Shown: positions 1 to 6,520 of the stretch, in pieces
Position numbering within the stretch: the first letter of the stretch is position 1
Layout: each line of letters begins with the position of its first letter
Source of the DNA: DTU018 sp029550685
Lineage (GTDB): Bacteria > Bacillota > Syntrophomonadia > Syntrophomonadales > Syntrophomonadaceae
Length of the DNA: 20,010 nt
Reading direction: 5' to 3'
Assembly: GCA_035412805.1 (NCBI GenBank)
Contig: DAONVO010000038.1
Coordinates: forward strand, 1 to 20,010
Made by a program: the position numbers and the translations under genes
The notes under the pieces: model-generated
Database searches by the model: none
What the model was told of the DNA's origin: nothing
What the model saw: only the letters and a program-made list of their open reading frames with translations

Positions 1-93
1 TCCCAGCTGGTAACCCTGGCTGACTGCCATAATGTAAAATGGTACCGAAAGCTGGGCAGGTCAATTTTGAGATTGTTTGCCCCTTTGATGTAG
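1..93 (+). CDS. C-terminal end of a cardiolipin synthase / phospholipase D-like protein (partial)
   Basis: Frame 1 is open from the window edge to a TAG at 91-93 and gives 30 residues. They end in WYRKLGRSILRLFAPLM, with an upstream (S)QLVTL-x-D stretch. This resembles the extreme C-terminus of bacterial cardiolipin synthases, which commonly end in an amphipathic segment of the type W..R.K..ARLLSPLL. That enzyme joins two phosphatidylglycerols at the membrane. No HKD catalytic motif can be seen because the body of the gene lies outside the window, so the call rests only on the tail. It could be another membrane-associated protein, or a chance open frame. Confidence 0.42.
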   Translation, partial: SQLVTLADCHNVKWYRKLGRSILRLFAPLM

Positions 94-133
94 ATGCCAG
101 TTGTATCATGCTAAAATAGGTTCTGGGCATGTT

Positions 134-374
134 ATTGCTGTGAAAACGTCTTTTATTTAAGCGTAGCGGAAGCTTTAGCTTCCGACATAGGTACATCGTC
201 GCAAGGAGTCCCGGTAGAGGAAACTTAAGTTTCCTCTATTCAAGAGAGAGTTTTAGTGAGCGTCAGCGAACATACTGGAGCGGCCTTCCGATGGGAGGCT
301 AAAGCCTCCCCTACGTCTGAAAGGGTATTTTCATTCATCGTGGTCTGTGCAGCAGGTGACAATTGCTGTGAAAA
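134..374. repeat. Composite palindromic intergenic repeat, copy A (long form)
   Basis: The 241-bp unit is bounded at both ends by the same word ATTGCTGTGAAAA (134-146 and 362-374, direct orientation). Inside are three clean inverted repeats. One is CGGAAGCT-TT-AGCTTCCG at 167-184, one is a perfect 24-bp palindrome at 215-238 (12-bp arms beginning TAGAGGAAACTT), and one is GGGAGGCT-AA-AGCCTCCC at 293-310. The segments 134-184 and 293-374 recur in reverse orientation at 4947-5080. The middle segment 185-292, including the 24-bp palindrome, is absent there. An open frame runs through it (256-468) but has no recognisable product or ribosome site, so I treat this as non-coding repeat. The rest of 94-490 holds only the REP-like element and the next gene's ribosome site. 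Confidence 0.85.
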
Positions 375-408
375 TAGCTGCGTTGTGTCATCGCACAAAA
401 AAAAGAAT

Positions 409-442
409 TCCATCGGGAGGCACGAAGTGCCGTGGCGATCTC
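409..442. repeat. REP-like hairpin element
   Basis: The stretch is an imperfect inverted repeat with a core GGCAC-GAA-GTGCC at 419-431 and outer arms of the type ATCG...CGAT. On the minus strand it reads GAGATCGCCACGGCACTTCG followed by TGCCTCCCGATGG. This resembles the widespread bacterial intergenic element of the form GAGATTGCCACG...CTTCG...CTCGCAATG seen scattered in many anaerobe genomes. It lies in the non-coding gap upstream of the small HTH gene and could form a transcript hairpin. Confidence 0.6.
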
Positions 443-490
443 ATTTCCGAAATCGTTTGCATTCATAACAACCGGTAGGAGGAATTGTGC

Positions 491-706
491 ATGTTTTTCC
501 AGTCACGCATTATGAAAAAGACCGTTAAGGAACTGCGCAAAAACCAGGGGTATACCGCCAAAGAACTGGCGGAAAAGCTGAAAATAAATACCAGTACTAT
601 CCTAAAGGTGGATGACCTCCCCCTTAAAGAGGTCCCCGAACCGCTAAGGTCCAAATTGCTCCCTATCCTAAGGGGTGACCACACCGATAAGATACCCTGG
701 CTTTAG
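491..706 (+). CDS. Small helix-turn-helix-like protein
   Basis: This is a 71-residue protein. An in-frame TTG exists at 485, but AGGAGG at 477-482 sits only 2 nt from it and 8 nt from the ATG at 491, so 491 is the better start. A later ATG at 512 has no ribosome site. The segment TVKELRKNQGYTAKELAEKL followed by KINTSTILKVDD reads like the first helices of an XRE/lambda-repressor helix-turn-helix: a YTAKELAEKL scaffold helix, then an N-S/T-T-I turn. The domain is short and the protein ends in a charged GDHTDKIPWL tail. The gene converges on the minus-strand gene ending at 719, with 12 nt between the stops. A role as DNA-binding regulator is inferred; its target is unknown. Confidence 0.62.
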   Translation: MFFQSRIMKKTVKELRKNQGYTAKELAEKLKINTSTILKVDDLPLKEVPEPLRSKLLPILRGDHTDKIPWL

Positions 707-718
707 CATGGTTAGGGT

Positions 719-1396
719 TCATGCTCCCCTGTCCCTTGACAACCTGGGATCAACGGCCACATATATATAATCTGGTTCGCCGCGGGGATGAGGTACTGGG
801 TGAATATAGATCTGATCAAACCATTTGCTGAGCTGTTGCTCAAAAACATCTGACCGGGAAGCGCTCCAAAAGGAAATCGCCCCCGACCTGTCTAAAATTC
901 TTAGTAAATTGTGTACCCCAGTGTCACTGTATAACTGGTGGTTCTTTTCCATAACCAGCCAATCAGGCCCATTGTCGATATCCAGGCAGATCACATCATA
1001 TAGTTCCTGGCAGCCTGGCAGCCATTCTATAAAGTCAGCATGGACAACTTCTACTCTGGGATCCAGCAGCCCATGATGGGAGAACTCCGCCAGGTAAGTA
1101 TGATTCCAGTCGATAATCTTCTTTTCGATTTCTACTACCGTAATCTTCTCTATCTGCTCATATCTCAGGGCTTCTTCCAGAGAAAACCCCACTCCCAGGC
1201 CGCCGATTAGAACGCTTTGCGGATTTTTAACTGCTCTTAGGGCGGCGTTTACCAGGCTTCTCTCCGACTCACCGTTATAGGTAGCCATGAGAAAGGTACC
1301 ATTGAAAATTATCTCATAGTCGCTGCCCCGCTTTTGCAGCTGTATTTCTCCATTTTTCGTTAATGCTCTTTCGATCACAATCGGATTTCGGTACAT
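719..1396 (-). CDS. Spermidine synthase-like methyltransferase-fold protein
   Basis: This is a 225-residue Rossmann-fold protein. Visible motifs are the nucleotide-binding glycine loop IGGLGVGF (about 64-71), the acidic end of strand 2 VVEIE (87-91), HADF (119-122) and YDVICLDIDNGPDW (133-146). The order and spacing match spermidine synthase/SAM-dependent aminopropyl- or methyltransferases. The usual polyamine-synthase D-(S/T)-x-D-P loop is replaced by DIDNGPDW, so true spermidine synthase activity is doubtful. The open frame extends upstream to 1549, but that part overlaps the cyclase gene and its translation is low-complexity. ATG 1396 aligns with the family start. It lies 40 nt downstream of the diguanylate cyclase stop, so the two are probably cotranscribed. 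Confidence 0.75.
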   Translation of the reverse strand: MYRNPIVIERALTKNGEIQLQKRGSDYEIIFNGTFLMATYNGESERSLVNAALRAVKNPQSVLIGGLGVGFSLEEALRYEQIEKITVVEIEKKIIDWNHTYLAEFSHHGLLDPRVEVVHADFIEWLPGCQELYDVICLDIDNGPDWLVMEKNHQLYSDTGVHNLLRILDRSGAISFWSASRSDVFEQQLSKWFDQIYIHPVPHPRGEPDYIYVAVDPRLSRDRGA

Positions 1397-1436
1397 GCTT
1401 TCATCCCTTGTCAGATTTGCTCCCCCCGGATTTTGA

Positions 1437-2651
1437 CTACCCCTTACATACCCGGTTTCTGCCGCTGTTTTTGGCTCGATAAAGGGCTTTATCAGCGGCA
1501 GCCAACACCTCCTGGGGAGTTTTGCACACTGGGCTTTTTTCGGCCACACCTATACTTATGGTAACCGACACCCGTTTAACCTTTTGCGCAGGTTTAATTT
1601 TTTTTGGTTTCTTCTTAGGACGGTCTTTTCCGCGTATGGCAAATCCAGTCTGAGCTATCTGCTGGCGTACTTTATCCAGATGGGGCAAAACATCGTCCAT
1701 TTTTTTGCCGGGGAAAATGACAACAAACTCCTCCCCGCCATAGCGGAAAGCTTTTCCCCCGCCAGTGATCTGTTTTAATCGAGCAGCTACCATCCTTAAC
1801 AGCTGGTCGCCCACCTCATGTCCATAATTATCATTAAACTTCTTGAAGAAATCAATGTCGGCAATAGCCACAGCAAAAGTCCCGCTGAGTTTCATCATCT
1901 CGTCATGCATGGCTCTCCTCCCTGGAATTTCGGTTAATTCATCCAGATAAGCCATACTATAGGTGCTCTGTATGATGTAAATGATCATTAAAAGACCTAG
2001 AGAACTGGTAAACATAGCCGGAGCCGCAGGTATATGGCGGTAATACATTAGCCAGATCAGACTAACCAACATACCCACTGCAGTGGCATCAAAAAAGGAG
2101 CCCTTTAACCTCAGCTTAACCAGGCAAACTAAAATGCTTATCCCCAGTACCAATATGCTCAAAGGGGCTACCCCTGCAATTGTCCAGGCAGTAGATCCAG
2201 CATTCAATAAGCTCATGATCCCGGTTGGGGTTGAGCGTATCAGCCAGGCTGCACCTGCCAGTTCACTGATTATGAAGATCAACTTTAATAGTCCCCACTG
2301 GCTGATAATACCCCTCTCTTGCAAGGAACCAAACAGCAGCAGGTTCAAGGGAACAGCAATAACGGTCAAGGAATATATGAGATCCGGATGTGTCCTACTA
2401 AGATCGGCCAGCTTAAGGTTGCTGTCTAACAACGAATGAACCAGCAGGAAAAGCACAGCCAAGTAAAATATATTGCTCTGATTGAAACGATACGCTAAAA
2501 GGCCAGTAAGCAGTAAAAGCAGGTAAGGCACCCAGGGCACTAATTCATTTACCCAGACCGGCAGGGTGTTCATCTTAATCAAGCCAAAACAGGCCAGGAT
2601 AGATACTGATACCGGCAAAACCAGGGACAACCATATCCTATTGCTCTTCAT
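1437..2651 (-). CDS. Membrane-bound diguanylate cyclase (GGDEF domain)
   Basis: This 404-residue protein should make cyclic di-GMP from two GTP at the membrane. The N-terminal ~235 residues are hydrophobic with roughly seven to eight membrane segments (first at 6-26, then 41-53, 60-73, 91-108 and further ones to 229). The GGDEF domain starts near 235, with ADIDFFKKFND (264-274) for metal and GTP binding and the active-site loop GGEEF at 305-309. The product-inhibition RxxD site, expected at 296-299, reads TGGG. A lysine/proline-rich insert (341-360, GKDRPKKKPKK) sits before the SVTISIGVAE strand. An upstream TTG at 2666 is really part of the ribosome site GAGGA; ATG 2651 follows it by 8 nt. 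The N-terminal sensor resembles no named domain that I recognise. Confidence 0.9.
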   Translation of the reverse strand: MKSNRIWLSLVLPVSVSILACFGLIKMNTLPVWVNELVPWVPYLLLLLTGLLAYRFNQSNIFYLAVLFLLVHSLLDSNLKLADLSRTHPDLIYSLTVIAVPLNLLLFGSLQERGIISQWGLLKLIFIISELAGAAWLIRSTPTGIMSLLNAGSTAWTIAGVAPLSILVLGISILVCLVKLRLKGSFFDATAVGMLVSLIWLMYYRHIPAAPAMFTSSLGLLMIIYIIQSTYSMAYLDELTEIPGRRAMHDEMMKLSGTFAVAIADIDFFKKFNDNYGHEVGDQLLRMVAARLKQITGGGKAFRYGGEEFVVIFPGKKMDDVLPHLDKVRQQIAQTGFAIRGKDRPKKKPKKIKPAQKVKRVSVTISIGVAEKSPVCKTPQEVLAAADKALYRAKNSGRNRVCKG

Positions 2652-2775
2652 AAATCTTGTCCTCAAGATGTTAGGAAATATTTGCTCCTCTACTCACAAC
2701 ATTCCCTAGCCATAATACTATATCCTTCTTCAAATGTTATTGGGTTGGTTCCCAGGGAAATTCTCACTAATACCC

Positions 2776-3708
2776 TTACTTCCGAAAGGTATTTCTTTCC
2801 CAAAACACCCCATCATTGTAACCTTGAATGGAAGCGTCCTGATCGGCCATCAGCAGTCGTTTCACAGCTAAACAGCAGTATTCTTCCTCTAATTCAATTC
2901 CATAAAAATTGCGCCCGAGTTTTTTAGCCACCACTGCCGTAGTACCTGAACCAAGATAGGGATCGAAAACTACATCCCTGGGCCGGGAGCTGGCCAGGAT
3001 TACTTTAGCCAGCAGCTTTTCGGGTTTTTGGGTGGGATGGTCAGTATTTTCCGGCATGGACCAGAAAGGGACGGTTAAATCGGTCCACAGATTGGAAGGG
3101 TAGGTCAGGCGGAAATTGCCCTCTAGACTTTCGTCCCAGTCTTTGGGCTTGCCATTGGCATGTCTGTATGGAGCCATCACGCGGCGTTTTAGCTTCACTG
3201 CCTCAACATTGAAGTAATAGTCCTTACTTACTGTGGCAAACCATATGTCTTCCGAGGAATTTTTCCAGTTCTTTAAGGATCCCCGGCCTTTTTCCCGTTC
3301 CCAGGTAATGCGGTTATGAACATACAGGTAACTGGCCATCACCTCATATATGGCTGGTGAACTGCGCCAGTCACCACAAACATAAACTGAAGCGTTCCGC
3401 TTTAAGGTAGGTAGAACCAGCTTGAACCAGGAATCCATCCACTGGGCATATTGGTCCAGATCCATTTTGCTAAAGCTGTTGTTATTAAACTTTTTACTTA
3501 GATTATAGGGAGGATCAACAAATAATAAATCCACTGATTTTCGTGGTATATACTGGACCGCTTCAAACATGTCAGCACAGATAACCCGGTTCAGCAAACC
3601 GGTACCTGGTTTAACCGGCATACGAACCAGTTGCTGGCGAAGCACTTCTCTTTCACTGTCAGTCAGGGTAATAGTTCTATTTAGTTTAGCACGCTGCTTA
3701 GTTGGCAA
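2776..3708 (-). CDS. Orphan site-specific DNA methyltransferase, beta-class (N6-adenine/N4-cytosine)
   Basis: This 310-residue protein transfers a methyl group from SAM to an exocyclic amino group in DNA. The catalytic motif IV DPPY is at 65-68 near the N-terminus. The SAM-binding motif FDPYLGSGTT is at 248-257 near the C-terminus and is preceded by HPTQKPEKLL (224-233). The region between, about 75-220, is the likely target-recognition domain. DPPY before FxGxG defines the beta group, as in CcrM and HinfI-type enzymes. The start is TTG 3708, with AAGGGG 9 nt upstream. No restriction endonuclase is adjacent, so it appears orphan and may have a regulatory or replication role. The recognition sequence cannot be read from the protein. 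Confidence 0.9.
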   Translation of the reverse strand: MPTKQRAKLNRTITLTDSEREVLRQQLVRMPVKPGTGLLNRVICADMFEAVQYIPRKSVDLLFVDPPYNLSKKFNNNSFSKMDLDQYAQWMDSWFKLVLPTLKRNASVYVCGDWRSSPAIYEVMASYLYVHNRITWEREKGRGSLKNWKNSSEDIWFATVSKDYYFNVEAVKLKRRVMAPYRHANGKPKDWDESLEGNFRLTYPSNLWTDLTVPFWSMPENTDHPTQKPEKLLAKVILASSRPRDVVFDPYLGSGTTAVVAKKLGRNFYGIELEEEYCCLAVKRLLMADQDASIQGYNDGVFWERNTFRK

Positions 3709-3747
3709 GAATAATGACCCCTTATAGTAACCCCCAAGAATATTAGT

Positions 3748-3766
3748 ATGGTAGTAACACTACCAT
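3748..3766. promoter_or_regulatory. Perfect inverted repeat upstream of the DNA methyltransferase
   Basis: The repeat is ATGGTAGT-AAC-ACTACCAT: 8-bp perfect arms around a 3-bp centre, extended by AGT (3745-3747) and ACT (3768-3770) across one unpaired T. It lies about 40-58 bp upstream of the TTG start of the methyltransferase, where a promoter would be expected. It has no T-tract, so it is more likely an operator than a terminator. The bound factor is unknown. Confidence 0.5.
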
Positions 3767-3865
3767 TACTTCCTGGGTAATTAGTTCTATATTAAAATAG
3801 TACCATAAGGAGCCTGAGCAACGAGAATAGTCTGGGAATTTCTTTAACTTATTACCACCACTTTT

Positions 3866-4354
3866 TCATGCTGCCGTGTCTTTATCCCGGGGCTGGTAAC
3901 GAAACATGATCACTCCTATTATGATAATAACCAGGTAAATAGCCACAGCCGGCCATATGCTATGAGTAAATGTCTGATAACTTCCCACCATAGGCAACTG
4001 GACCAAGCAATACTCCAACTGCTGCAGAAAGGTGCCTAAATGGGCTATTACTAACCACAGACCTGATAATTTGATTCCCATTGTTAGTATTTGGCGACTG
4101 CTCCACTCGCTGGTTTGGCCGCGAGGATAGGCAAAAGCAGCAATAGATGTTGAACCGAGCAAGAGCAGCAATCCCAACAGGTGGTATGACAGAGGGCGGC
4201 TCAACTGCAACCATCATATAGTACTGGTACTGAAAAAGGTTGAAAAATATAACACACTAATCCCAGACTGGAGCCCCGTATATAATCCGTACACCAATAA
4301 AGCCAAGCCTACCAAGCGGATAACTTCTCTAAAAACATCTCTTTCCTGAAGCAT
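3866..4354 (-). pseudogene. Broken paralog of the upstream membrane protein (in-frame TGA)
   Basis: A full-length frame of 162 codons begins at ATG 4354, one nucleotide after the stop of the upstream paralog and with GGGAGGG as ribosome site. It encodes MLQERDVFREVIRLVGLALL and so on, then meets TGA at 4214-4216 (codon 47). The same frame continues to 3866 as LLGLLLLLGSTSIAAFAYPR and ends in MFRYQPRDKDTAA. The upstream gene has matching blocks: LQERQLFQ, GILLLLGSVAI..FAY, RIGIKLLGVWL, LLRYQPK. Just before the TGA, another frame gives FFNLFQYQYY, which matches FFDSQVHQRYLYY of the paralog. Compensating small indels are therefore likely. Alternatively the 3' part is translated alone from TTG 4210, giving a 114-residue membrane protein. 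Confidence 0.7.
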
Positions 4355-4355
4355 A

Positions 4356-4826
4356 TTAAAACCCTCCCCGGTCAGCTGTTAATTTAGGCTGGTAACGCAA
4401 TAAGACTAATCCTGCAGATATTGCTGCTATGCCGACTGCTATATGAATAATCCAATAGGGTACACTCATGGACGGTGTTATTTCTGGTAACAAACCCATT
4501 ATCCAATTATCGGTTACACTGGCAAGGACGACAAACTGTTGGTAAATCAGCCACACACCTAATAACTTGATTCCTATTCGCATGATTGATGCAAGGGACC
4601 ACTGGCTGTAATTATTGCCATAGGCGAAGTGGGTGATGGCGACTGAGCCGAGCAGCAGTAAAATCCCCATTATGATAAATATTGACGGAGTCAGCCAGTT
4701 ATAATATAAATATCTTTGGTGTACCTGAGAATCAAAAAACCACAGGCTATGCAGGTATATACCTTTAACCATTAGAAAAATTCCTCCTGCCTTTATCAAC
4801 CCCTGAAACAGCTGGCGTTCCTGCAA
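4356..4826 (-). CDS. Small multi-spanning membrane protein, unknown function
   Basis: This protein has about 156 residues and four likely membrane segments: near the N-terminus (LIKAGGIFLMVKGIYL), at IFIIMGILLLLGSVAI, at IGIKLLGVWLIYQ and at the C-terminal ISAGLVLLRY. The open frame reaches back to ATG 4910, but that extension has no ribosome site. A strong AAGGAGG (4836-4842) lies 9 nt before TTG 4826. Starting there gives MQERQLFQG, which matches the MLQERDVFRE start of the downstream paralog. The gene is the first of a tandem duplicate pair separated by 1 nt. I do not recognise the family; no catalytic motif is visible. Confidence 0.65.
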   Translation of the reverse strand: MQERQLFQGLIKAGGIFLMVKGIYLHSLWFFDSQVHQRYLYYNWLTPSIFIIMGILLLLGSVAITHFAYGNNYSQWSLASIMRIGIKLLGVWLIYQQFVVLASVTDNWIMGLLPEITPSMSVPYWIIHIAVGIAAISAGLVLLRYQPKLTADRGGF

Positions 4827-4946
4827 TATCAATTTCCTCCTTGGAAAGTTTACTCTTATACTAGCAGAAGCCAGCAGTGTAATATGCTGATTTGTGGTGA
4901 ATTTTATCATATGACCTACTGTTCACTACTATTTTTGTAACAGGTG

Positions 4947-5080
4947 TTTCACAGCAATTGTCACCTGTGGTGCAGACCACGATGAATGAAAATACCCTCT
5001 CAGACGCAGGGGAGGCTTTAGCCTCCCAGCGGAAGCTAAAGCTTTCGCTACGCTTAGGTGAAAGTCATTTTCACAGCAAT
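4947..5080. repeat. Composite palindromic intergenic repeat, copy B (short form, inverted)
   Basis: This is a 134-bp reverse-orientation copy of the element at 134-374. It is bounded by TTTCACAGCAATT (4947-4959) and TTTTCACAGCAAT (5068-5080). It contains GGGAGGCT-TT-AGCCTCCC (5010-5027), directly abutting AGCGGAAGCT-AA-AGCTTTCGCT (5028-5049, one mismatch). The stretch around 4956-5009, including the word GATGAATGAAAATACCCTCT, is nearly identical to copy A. Copy A carries about 107 bp more between the two palindromes. It lies between the membrane-protein pair and the importer operon terminator; no gene is seen in 4827-5146. Confidence 0.85.
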
Positions 5081-5081
5081 G

Positions 5082-5122
5082 AAAAAGCCGGCCCCGGTCT
5101 CCCTAAGGAGAGGGGCCGGCTT
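5082..5122 (-). terminator. Intrinsic terminator of the crotonase-importer operon
   Basis: A perfect 11-bp stem AAGCCGGCCCC/GGGGCCGGCTT (5085-5095 with 5112-5122) encloses a 16-nt loop. On the minus strand it is followed by TTTTTC. It sits 25 nt after the stop of the binding-protein gene, at the end of the seven-gene operon. Confidence 0.92.
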
Positions 5123-5146
5123 GGTCAGCTGTACTCTAGGTTCGTC

Positions 5147-6499
5147 CTATTTTGCAGCTAGAGGATGACTTTCCGGTAAGAACAGTACAGCTTCTTTTTT
5201 AGCCAGGTTCTCGGGCCAAACCGTTACCAGAGTTCCATCAAAGTACTGGTTGATGAAGGCCCGGGCTTTGAAGTTCTGGCCAGTATGCTGATTGCCCAGC
5301 CAGGGATCTGTCCAGGGCTCTTCAGGTGTTGAGAATTTTGCTCCATGACCCATTAGACTGTTTTCGGCGGGAATATCTACTGATCTGATAGCATCAGCAA
5401 CAGCTTCAGCGGTAAAGGCACCATGTTTTTCAATGGCTACAGGAACGATTTCGTTAAAGAACAACATGGTTTGAGCAAACTGCCGGTACTCAACATGATG
5501 ATAAGGAGGTACGCCGAATTTATCGGTCCAACGTTTTACGAATTCTTCAAATATAGCTTTATATTCGTCAGAAAATCCATCCGGATTGGGGTTACAAGGA
5601 ACAGGGTCAACGGTCAACATATAATCAGCATCTTTTCCGACCCCATCAACGAAGGCTTGCACACTGTGACCACCACTATGGGTAATTAAAATCGGTACAG
5701 TGAAATTCAGCTCTTTGGCCTGTCTGTTAAACATAATACCGTCGTTTACATAGCTGGTTAACAGCAGAACATCGGGCTGAGCAGCCTTGATTTTCATGAT
5801 GATGTTGGACAGGTCAACGGCTTTGGCAGAATAGGCCTCTTTAAGTACTATATTCATGCCGTACTTCTTGGCTGTGGCTTCGTTACCATCGGCAACTGCA
5901 GTACCATAAGGCCCATCCTCATGAACAATGGCAACCCTCAGATCTTTAGCACTCTTGCCCAATTTCTCTTGGATCTGTGCATCATTACCCATAAGGAATT
6001 CTACTGATTCTGAGCCCCAGGCAGAAGCGTTAGCTTCGCTTCTGAAACTCCACTTATAGCCCTTGACGAGCAGGGAGTCAGCGGCACCAGACATTTCCCA
6101 AAGCACAACTTTGTTTCTTTCACAAACTTCGCTGATTGCTGCAGCGATAGCTGAAGAATATGAACCCATAATTACCGGTACGTTTTTGGTGGTAATTAAC
6201 CTTTCAGCTTCAGAAGCACCAACAGCTGGATCACTCTGGGAATCAGCGAAATCATAGGTTATTGGGTATTTACCCATCACTCCGCCTTTTTCATTGATCA
6301 TTTCTACAGCCATCTGGAAGCCATCATATTCGGCTTGTCCCAATGAAGCCTGGGCACCAGTTATCGGCTCGGTAATACCAACATGAATTTTAATATCGCC
6401 CTCTGCAGATTGGCCTTCGTCTGACTTGGTATTGGCACATCCAACTACTGCCACCATCATAAACACAGCTAACAATAGAATACTAACGACTTTTTTCAA
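5147..6499 (-). CDS. ABC importer substrate-binding lipoprotein (LivJ/LivK-type)
   Basis: This is a 450-residue extracytoplasmic solute-binding protein of the type I periplasmic-binding fold. A lipoprotein signal is clear: MKK, a hydrophobic run, and a lipobox VVGC with Cys21 for lipid attachment to the outer face of the membrane. The mature protein opens IHVGITEPITGAQASLGQ, the usual start of amino-acid/amide/organic-acid receptors feeding HAAT-family importers. The start is TTG 6499, with AGGAGGT 7 nt upstream. It is the last gene of the operon, 21 nt after livF. The ligand is not readable from sequence. The operon partners (crotonase, acyl-CoA dehydrogenase) suggest an acid or acid derivative rather than an amino acid. 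Confidence 0.92.
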   Translation of the reverse strand: MKKVVSILLLAVFMMVAVVGCANTKSDEGQSAEGDIKIHVGITEPITGAQASLGQAEYDGFQMAVEMINEKGGVMGKYPITYDFADSQSDPAVGASEAERLITTKNVPVIMGSYSSAIAAAISEVCERNKVVLWEMSGAADSLLVKGYKWSFRSEANASAWGSESVEFLMGNDAQIQEKLGKSAKDLRVAIVHEDGPYGTAVADGNEATAKKYGMNIVLKEAYSAKAVDLSNIIMKIKAAQPDVLLLTSYVNDGIMFNRQAKELNFTVPILITHSGGHSVQAFVDGVGKDADYMLTVDPVPCNPNPDGFSDEYKAIFEEFVKRWTDKFGVPPYHHVEYRQFAQTMLFFNEIVPVAIEKHGAFTAEAVADAIRSVDIPAENSLMGHGAKFSTPEEPWTDPWLGNQHTGQNFKARAFINQYFDGTLVTVWPENLAKKEAVLFLPESHPLAAK

Positions 6500-6520
6500 T
6501 ACCCTTACCTCCTCTTTGCC

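Noticed and set aside
256..468. 70-codon plus-strand open frame across the composite repeat
   Set aside because: It runs through palindromic repeat and REP-like DNA; the translation is low-complexity with no recognisable domain and no ribosome site.
1397..1549. N-terminal extension of the spermidine-synthase-like frame
   Set aside because: It overlaps the diguanylate cyclase coding sequence, has no ribosome site and is unlike the family start.
4214..4216. TGA as a possible selenocysteine codon in the small membrane protein
   Set aside because: The paralog has no Cys or Ser catalytic residue at that position, no SECIS-like hairpin follows, and matching sequence lies in another frame just before it, which fits mutation.
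4827..4910. N-terminal extension of the small membrane protein to ATG 4910
   Set aside because: There is no ribosome site at 4910, whereas AAGGAGG lies inside the extension at the right distance from TTG 4826, and the paralog starts at the equivalent residue.
134..5080. The two repeat copies as ends of one composite transposon
   Set aside because: No transposase or integrase lies between them and the enclosed genes look like ordinary chromosomal genes. Two independent copies of an interspersed repeat are simpler.
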